From: Dokdonella_A sp963834755
GTDB taxonomy: Bacteria > Pseudomonadota > Gammaproteobacteria > Xanthomonadales > Rhodanobacteraceae
Assembly (NCBI GenBank): GCA_963834755.1
Contig: CAWICQ010000011.1
Location: 330,027 to 394,026 of the forward strand
Direction of reading: 5' to 3'
Length of the DNA stretch: 64,000 nucleotides
Position numbers and translations under genes: made by a program. Below, piece by piece: positions 59,130 through 64,000 of this stretch (positions are counted from its first letter, which is position 1; every line of letters begins with the position of its first letter). Below the pieces are notes generated by a model. It saw only the letters and a list, made by a program, of their open reading frames with translations. It had not been told where the DNA came from and ran no database searches.

Positions 59130-59999
59130 ATGCCAAAGCTCAAGATAGCGACCTACAACGTCAACGGCGTCCGTGGCCGGCTATCGCGCCTGCTCGAGTG
59201 GCTCGAACGCGAAGCGCCGGACATCGTGTGTCTGCAGGAACTCAAGAGCGCCGATTCCGGTTTCCCGATTCGGGAAATACGCGACGCCGGCTATGGCGCG
59301 CTATGGGTCGGTCAGAAGTCCTGGAACGGCGTTGCGATTCTCGCGAAGGGCACTGGTCCGATCGAAGTGCGGCGCCGCCTGCCGGGTGATCCGAAGGACG
59401 AACAGGGTCGCTACGTCGAGGCTGCCGTCGATGGCCTTCTCGTCGCCTGTGTCTATCTCCCGAACGGCAACCCGCAGCCCGGTCCGAAGTTCGACTACAA
59501 GCTCGCGTGGTTCGAACGCCTGATCCGCCACGCGGAATCACTGTATGCGAGCGGACACCCCGTCGTCCTGGCGGGCGACTTCAACGTCGTGCCGACGGAC
59601 TTCGATATCTACAATCCGAGATCTTGGCTCAAGGACGCGCTGCTGCAGCCGGAAAGTCGCGAGTGCTATCGACGTCTGCTCGCGCAGGGCTGGACCGACG
59701 CAATCCGCTCTCTGCATCCCGACGAACGCATCTACACGTTCTGGGACTATTTCAGACAGCACTGGCAAACCAATTCGGGACTGCGCATCGACCATCTGCT
59801 GCTCAACGAGCCGCTGCGCAAGCGATTGGCCAGTGCCGGTGTCGACACCTGGGTGCGCGGCCGGCCGGGCGCAAGCGATCACGCGCCGACCTGGATCGTG
59901 CTCGATGCGGAGCGGCCAACCGTGGCTGCCAAGAATCGCGCGTCACCAGGACGCAAAAGCGTTCGCACTCGCGCGAAACGCACATCGGAACGGAAATAG
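59130..59999 (+). CDS. xthA: exodeoxyribonuclease III
   Basis: A 289-residue Mg-dependent AP endonuclease/3' exonuclease. Motifs are intact: ATYNVNGVRGRL, CLQELKS (metal-binding Glu), GDFNVVPTDFDIYNP, and the late RIDHLLLNEPL and GASDHAPTW (catalytic His). It processes abasic sites during base excision repair. The last about 25 residues (RASPGRKSVRTRAKRTSERK) form a basic extension beyond the family core, probably DNA-binding or disordered. Confidence 0.95.
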   Translation: MPKLKIATYNVNGVRGRLSRLLEWLEREAPDIVCLQELKSADSGFPIREIRDAGYGALWVGQKSWNGVAILAKGTGPIEVRRRLPGDPKDEQGRYVEAAVDGLLVACVYLPNGNPQPGPKFDYKLAWFERLIRHAESLYASGHPVVLAGDFNVVPTDFDIYNPRSWLKDALLQPESRECYRRLLAQGWTDAIRSLHPDERIYTFWDYFRQHWQTNSGLRIDHLLLNEPLRKRLASAGVDTWVRGRPGASDHAPTWIVLDAERPTVAAKNRASPGRKSVRTRAKRTSERK

Positions 60000-60094
60000 C
60001 CCATAAGGTCCAGGGCGCCAATTTTCGATCGAGCCGGAGCGGCGCTTGCATAAGCGCGTATAGTCTGTGCCTCTGACCTGCGCGCGGAGTCGAA

Positions 60095-60322
60095 ATGCGA
60101 TCGATGATCACCGTCGAGCGGCTGCCCACGTCTCATGGCTCCTATCTGCTCGGGGACGACGTGTCCAAGATCCTTGGCACCGTGGTCGGCATATCCGCGG
60201 TCAATATCGAAAATCAATTCATCGACCGCGCCACCGTGAGCTACGACTGGACGGACGCTACCCGTGATTTCGATCGCATCGACTTCCTGCTGAAGTCAAA
60301 GGGCATGCGGCGCGTGCGGTGA
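60095..60322 (+). CDS. small hypothetical protein, 75 aa
   Basis: MRSMITVERLPTSHGSYLLGDDV... ends with ATVSYDWTDATRDFDRIDFLLKSKGMRRV. The beta-alpha-beta pattern (VNIENQFIDRATVSYDW then FDRIDFLLKSKG) resembles a heavy-metal-associated fold without the metal-binding Cys pair. No family is certain. It stands alone on the plus strand. Confidence 0.5.
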   Translation: MRSMITVERLPTSHGSYLLGDDVSKILGTVVGISAVNIENQFIDRATVSYDWTDATRDFDRIDFLLKSKGMRRVR

Positions 60323-60398
60323 TGACCACGCATGCGCGCGGGATAGCAATCGTCTCACTGCTCGCAACTGCGCCGACACCTCGGCCAGCCTGATCGAC

Positions 60399-60665
60399 TC
60401 AGCGCGGTCGGGATCGGCGCAGCGCTGGATTTAGCCGGTCGATGTCGGCTTGGACCTGATCGCGAGATCTTTCATAGACGATTTCGCGGCCCAGAACGCT
60501 GCCGGCATAGGCCGATCCGTTGCGCGTCGGAGTCAATTCGCATTTGACGGAGTGCACGCCTTCGCCGAGGACAACCTCGATGCGATTGACCCGCTTGCTG
60601 AAGACGACCACTTCCATCGTCTGTCCACTTTGCGTCGCGCGCACCGTGATCTTTTCGATGTTCAT
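60399..60665 (-). CDS. small hypothetical protein, 88 aa
   Basis: Begins MNIEKITVRATQSGQTMEVVVFSKRVNRIEVVLGEGVHSVKCELTP, a likely small beta-sheet protein, then a charged helix (SRDQVQADIDRLNPALRRS). No signal peptide or membrane helix. No family is recognised. It lies downstream of the terminator of the neighbouring minus-strand gene and so needs its own promoter. Confidence 0.55.
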   Translation of the reverse strand: MNIEKITVRATQSGQTMEVVVFSKRVNRIEVVLGEGVHSVKCELTPTRNGSAYAGSVLGREIVYERSRDQVQADIDRLNPALRRSRPR

Positions 60666-60751
60666 GGCGACGAAGGCTCCCTACGGATATTCCGCGCCGT
60701 GCATGTTACAGGTCGCCAAGACCGGTGGCGGCCGGTCCGGGCGATAATCCT

Positions 60752-60790
60752 GCAAAAAAAACGGGCGAAGCGATGTTTCGCTTCGCCCGG
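60752..60790 (-). terminator. intrinsic terminator of the small membrane protein gene
   Basis: On the minus strand CGGGCGAAGCG pairs with CGCTTCGCCCG (stems 60779-60789 and 60762-60772, loop of six), followed directly by eight T residues (60754-60761 read as A on the plus strand). This is a textbook factor-independent terminator for the gene at 60825-61115. Confidence 0.92.
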
Positions 60791-60824
60791 ATCGGATCTG
60801 TGAATTTATTCGAAACAGCGACGT

Positions 60825-61115
60825 CTAGGTGCTCTTTCCGCGGATCATCCCGACGACGCCGCCGACCAGGCTGTTGCCGAAGCTGCCTGCGGCGAACGCC
60901 GTCACGACGAGCCCGGTGAAGCCGGCATCGGCAACCAGATTGGCGACCAGCGGATAGATGACGACCGCGGACAGCGAACCGATGATGCCGCCGCAGACCC
61001 AGCAGTTGGGTGGCCATGGATTATCGGGATCCGTACCACCACCGCCGCCGCCCCGAAAATGCCACGGCCAGCCGGTTCCGCACCACCCGACGATTGCGAG
61101 AAGTAGCCATTGCAT
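60825..61115 (-). CDS. small Gly-rich membrane protein, 96 aa
   Basis: The ATG at 61115 follows a strong AGGGAGG site. Residues 1-11 are hydrophobic (MQWLLLAIVGW), then a Gly-rich, Trp/Pro/Cys-containing loop (RGGGGGGTDPDNPWPPNCWVCGG) and two membrane helices (IIGSLSAVVIYPLVANLVA; GLVVTAFAAGSFGNSLVGGVVGM). The strong ribosome site and strong terminator suggest high expression. I recognise no named family. Confidence 0.65.
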   Translation of the reverse strand: MQWLLLAIVGWCGTGWPWHFRGGGGGGTDPDNPWPPNCWVCGGIIGSLSAVVIYPLVANLVADAGFTGLVVTAFAAGSFGNSLVGGVVGMIRGKST

Positions 61116-61311
61116 AAAAACACCCTCCCTTGTTGACCGAAGTGACGATCGTCTTCGAAAAAGGAGTTCAAACTGCGGAATAGCCATTGCGAGCATGCGC
61201 ATCCCAGGCATCGAACACTATGGGAATGCTGCGCGGAATGGCGTGCGAGATGTCTTACGGTTCGCGACGGACGACATCATTGGCGCTGCGTATTCATCCG
61301 GTTGCCTCGGA

Positions 61312-61353
61312 TAGAATGTCTCTTGAACGATCAGGCACTCGTCGCGCCTGATC
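61312..61353 (+). promoter_or_regulatory. leader of cysK-grx: -10 element and inverted repeat
   Basis: TAGAAT at 61312-61317 is a plausible -10, with no convincing -35. Just downstream GATCAGGC (61329-61336) and GCCTGATC (61346-61353) form a perfect 8-base inverted repeat with a 9-base loop, 21 bases before the ATG. It may be an operator for a dimeric regulator or a 5' hairpin in the mRNA. Confidence 0.4.
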
Positions 61354-61374
61354 ACACCTGCAGCGAGCGAGATC

Positions 61375-62868
61375 ATGGTCGCGAAGGCCGAAAGCATTCT
61401 CGAAACGATTGGGCACACGCCGATCGTGCGACTCAAGAAGCTCGCACCGCCGCATGTGCGGCTGTACGTCAAGATCGAAGCGTTCAACCCGATGGGTTCG
61501 ATCAAGGACCGGCTCGCGCTCGGCGTCATCGAAGACGCCGAAAAATCCGGAAAACTGAAGCCCGGCCAGACCGTCATCGAAGCGACCAGCGGAAACACCG
61601 GGATCGGCCTGGCAATGGTGTGCGCGGAAAAGGGCTATCCGCTGGTCGTGACCATGGCGGAAAACTTCAGCGTCGAACGGCGCAAGCTGATGCGGTTTTT
61701 CGGCGCAAAGGTGGTGATCACGCCCGCGGCGCTGAAAGGCAGCGGGATGCTCGCCAAGGCCGTCGAGCTCGCCGAAGCGCGCGGCTGGTTTCTGTGTCGT
61801 CAGTTCGAGAACGAAGCGAACGCGGACATCCATTCGCGCACGACCGCGCCTGAAATCCTCGAGGCGTTCGCGGGCGAGCGGCTCGACTACTTCGTCACGG
61901 GTTTCGGCACCGGCGGAACGCTCAAAGGTGTCGCGCGCGTGCTGCGCGAGCGGAGCCCCGAGACGAAAGTGGTCGTGTGCGAGCCCGACAACTCGCAGAC
62001 GCTCGGCAGCGGCATTCCGCAACGACGCGCCGCGGACGGATCAGCGGACGGGAGCCATCCGAACTTCCGGCCGCACCTGATGCAAGGCTGGTCGCCGGAT
62101 TTCATTCCGAAGCTTGCCGAAAGTGCCGTCGCTCTGAAACTGATCGACCGCATCGTCGCCGTCAACGGCGCGGAAGCGTTGCGGTTGTCGCGCGAACTTG
62201 CGAGCAAGGAAGGCATTTTCGTCGGCATCTCGGGCGGAGCGACGCTCTCGGGCGCCTTGCAGGTGTGCGCCGATGCGCCGCAGGGTGCGACGCTCTTGTG
62301 CATGTTGCCCGACACCGGCGAGCGCTATCTCAGCACGCCGCTGTTCAGCGACATCCCGACCGACATGACCGCCGAGGAAATCGAGATCGCGCAATCGACG
62401 CCGAACTATCGCTTCGATGCGGCCGCCGCGCCACTGCCTCCGCAACCGGCCATCGTCGAAAACGCGAGCGTGTCCGCCGATGCCGTCGCATTCGTCGATC
62501 GCGTGATCAACGATCGCGACCACCCGGTGGCCTTGTTCGCGCTCGAATGGTGCGAATTCTGCTGGTCGGTGCGCCGCATGTTCGCAAAGCTCGGCATCGC
62601 CTATCGTTCCGTCGATATCGATTCGCTCGAGTATCAAGAGAACGATCGCGGCGGAAAGATTCGCGCGGCGCTGACGGCACGCACGTCGGTCGGCACGATT
62701 CCACAAGTCTTCGTCGGCGGAGTATTCATCGGTGGTGCTACCGACGTGTTCGATGCGTACAAGGAGGGACGTCTGCAGACGCTCCTCGAGAAGAATCGCG
62801 TGGAATACGACCGCAGCCTGAAAGTCGATCCGTACTCGTTCCTGCCGACGTGGCTGCATCCGAAATGA
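61375..62868 (+). CDS. cysteine synthase/cystathionine beta-synthase-like enzyme fused to glutaredoxin
   Basis: A 497-residue two-domain protein. Residues 1-320 are a CysK-type PLP beta-synthase: PLP lysine 44 (NPMGSIKDRLA), TSGNTGIGLA, GFGTGGTLKG and GISGGATLSGA. Residues about 375-480 are a glutaredoxin: CxxC at Cys393/Cys396 (EWCEFCWSVRRMF), TIPQVFVGGVFIGGATD and a helical tail. It should make cysteine from an activated serine, with the glutaredoxin perhaps delivering or reducing sulfur. The start ATG is at 61375. The fusion is unusual; the MetX-type acyltransferase nearby could supply O-succinylserine. Confidence 0.9.
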   Translation: MVAKAESILETIGHTPIVRLKKLAPPHVRLYVKIEAFNPMGSIKDRLALGVIEDAEKSGKLKPGQTVIEATSGNTGIGLAMVCAEKGYPLVVTMAENFSVERRKLMRFFGAKVVITPAALKGSGMLAKAVELAEARGWFLCRQFENEANADIHSRTTAPEILEAFAGERLDYFVTGFGTGGTLKGVARVLRERSPETKVVVCEPDNSQTLGSGIPQRRAADGSADGSHPNFRPHLMQGWSPDFIPKLAESAVALKLIDRIVAVNGAEALRLSRELASKEGIFVGISGGATLSGALQVCADAPQGATLLCMLPDTGERYLSTPLFSDIPTDMTAEEIEIAQSTPNYRFDAAAAPLPPQPAIVENASVSADAVAFVDRVINDRDHPVALFALEWCEFCWSVRRMFAKLGIAYRSVDIDSLEYQENDRGGKIRAALTARTSVGTIPQVFVGGVFIGGATDVFDAYKEGRLQTLLEKNRVEYDRSLKVDPYSFLPTWLHPK

Positions 62869-63182
62869 GGGCGTGGCGCGCAAGTCGATGAGCGCTCGTT
62901 GCTGATTGATCGGCCGCACATTTTCATTCCTGCAAATCTCGATATCAAAAGCGCGCTCATCGCTGCTCCCGTTTTTCCCGTACAAGCTTCGCTCATGAAA
63001 CTGAATGCCGTTGCGGCGGCGAGCGCAGCCTTGACGCGATTTCGATGAACGTTGCCTATCGCGCAGCTCGTTATCGATGCAATCCATTCAGCCCGAATGG
63101 ACGACCCTTGCGCCCGGACACTGCTGGCACGTCATCGGTGACGGCGCGCGGTGTTTTCCGTCAGCAACAAAGGAGCTACCTC
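62869..63182. other. intergenic region without recognised gene
   Basis: No convincing coding frame is seen over 314 bases. GATGAGCGC (62887-62895) and GCGCTCATC (62953-62961) are a perfect 9-base inverted repeat 57 bases apart. A TTGACG near 63033 might be a -35 for the next gene, but no good -10 follows at the right distance. Confidence 0.4.
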
Positions 63183-63554
63183 ATGAACATGCGTCACACC
63201 ATTTCCACTGCGATATTCATGGCGATCGCTTGTGCGGCGGCCACTCCGGTGCTGGCCCAGCAGACCGAGACGACCGAAACGACGACCACCACGACGGTCA
63301 CCAAAGGCCACCATCGCTACGTCTATTACGGCGATCACGACATCTATTTCGCGCCGGAAACCAAGACCTACTTCTGGCGCGAAGGCAATGGGTGGCGCTC
63401 GGGCGTCGAATTGCCGCCGTCCGATCGTGAATACATCACCACCGGCGGCGTCAACATCGACCTCGACACGGATCGCCCGTACGAGCGCAATGAATGGGTG
63501 ATCGAGCACTACAAGCACGGTCATCACGATCGGGACGACGACGATCATCATTGA
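63183..63554 (+). CDS. exported hypothetical protein with Thr run and His/Asp tail, 123 aa
   Basis: The ATG at 63183 has an AAAGGAG site. Residues 1-25 are a signal peptide (ISTAIFMAIACAAATPVLA). Then follow a Thr-rich linker (TETTETTTTTTVTKG), a compact domain (YVYYGDHDIYFAPETKTYFW) and a metal-binding-looking tail (HYKHGHHDRDDDDHH). It would be periplasmic. No family is certain. Confidence 0.65.
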   Translation: MNMRHTISTAIFMAIACAAATPVLAQQTETTETTTTTTVTKGHHRYVYYGDHDIYFAPETKTYFWREGNGWRSGVELPPSDREYITTGGVNIDLDTDRPYERNEWVIEHYKHGHHDRDDDDHH

Positions 63555-63652
63555 TCGTTTCGTTGATCGCTCTTGGAGCGTGGCCGCCGCTTCGGCGGCG
63601 GCTGCGCATCATTTCGCGAAAGCCGCGGTGGCTCGCCTGAAGAGATAACAGC

Positions 63653-64000
63653 CTATTTTGGCTCGTCGGGCGATGTTGCCGTTCGATCCGACGGCGGCGT
63701 GATCCGAGTGGATATTTGCGCAGCCGCGCGCTGCTTCGCGCGTGCAAGCTGGCGTTCCGCCCAACGCTTCAGCACTCGAGCCTGCCGCGCGCCGACCTGC
63801 GGATCGCGGACCACCTCTTCGACACGCGTGATCAGCGCATCGACGTTCTCGCGCTTCGGAGCGTCGGTATCCCGGCCGCCGGACCACACATCGATCCAGT
63901 GATCGCTGTGCTCACCCATCCGAAGCACCGAGCGAAAGAAACGCGGCTCCTGGCTCTTCAAAAGGACCAGATCTCCGAGCGCCGCGGCCCATGCCAGCGG
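63653..64000 (-). CDS. hypothetical protein, C-terminal part
   Basis: An open frame enters from the right edge (PLAWAAALGDLVLLKSQEPR) and ends at 63653, giving 115 visible codons. FFRSVLRMGEHSDHWIDVWSGG and the basic helical ITRVEEVVRDPQVGARQARVLKRWAERQLARAKQRAAAQ are the visible parts. The start and any N-terminal domain lie outside the window. I do not recognise it. Confidence 0.5.
   Translation of the reverse strand, partial: PLAWAAALGDLVLLKSQEPRFFRSVLRMGEHSDHWIDVWSGGRDTDAPKRENVDALITRVEEVVRDPQVGARQARVLKRWAERQLARAKQRAAAQISTRITPPSDRTATSPDEPK

Overview
The window looks like chromosomal DNA of a high-GC gammaproteobacterium, most likely order Lysobacterales (Xanthomonadales), perhaps a Rhodanobacteraceae-like genus. 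I infer this from gene content: the kynurenine/3-hydroxyanthranilate catabolic set, an alpha/beta-hydrolase-type MetX, a DUF6491 lipoprotein, an IFADGFE-ending secreted protein and several small proteins I associate with that order. It has no prophage, CRISPR array or complete insertion sequence. It is ordinary core genome with accessory patches, dispersed palindromic repeats and several broken genes.

Layout. 1-3.3 kb: a secreted hydrolase (cut by the left edge), YceH, a TonB-receptor remnant, a DMT exporter and a HAD phosphatase. 3.4-9.5 kb: an Fpg/Nei glycosylase, then an envelope-stress-like block made of a PmrAB/QseBC-type two-component system with a direct-repeat operator, a collapsed ArnT-like pseudogene, a YrbL-like protein and an intact ArnT-like glycosyltransferase. 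9.5-16 kb: small proteins, ArsC, a LysR regulator, a transaminase/omega-amidase pair and HtpG. 16-18.4 kb: a large secreted Asp-box repeat protein. 18.6-32.8 kb: housekeeping genes in conserved order (rpsP-rimM-trmD-rplS; two GNATs; ffh and a CcsA/YpjD-like gene; radA; alr; dnaB; rplI-rpsR-rpsF; an A-type Fe-S carrier; asnS).

33.5-47.1 kb: a one-strand cluster for kynurenine breakdown. Kmo makes 3-hydroxykynurenine, KynU makes 3-hydroxyanthranilate, NbaC opens the ring, NbaD decarboxylates, an ALDH oxidises 2-aminomuconate semialdehyde and a RidA-type protein deaminates 2-aminomuconate. Interspersed are carbonic anhydrase, a secreted EreA/ChaN-like protein, a lipoprotein and a FUSC-type membrane protein. 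The FUSC gene and nbaD each carry an apparent single-base frameshift.

47.3-54.9 kb: a complete cytochrome c maturation operon (ccmABCDEFGHI). It has been hit by palindromic repeats at least three times, and these repeats appear to encode the C-terminus of CcmF and the N-terminus of CcmH. 54.9-64 kb: PlsC-like and CdsA-like phospholipid enzymes, sulfur metabolism (MetX, cysteine dioxygenase, and a cysteine synthase fused to glutaredoxin), tRNA-Leu(CAA), exonuclease III and several small orphan proteins; the last gene is cut by the right edge.

I did not find a clearly new multi-gene system. The most notable items are the CysK-glutaredoxin fusion, the repeat-remodelled ccm operon, the ArnT-like pseudogene/paralog pair beside a two-component system with a TAAGGTT direct repeat, an SDR lacking its catalytic Tyr and Lys, and a GNAT gene bracketed by permuted short repeats.
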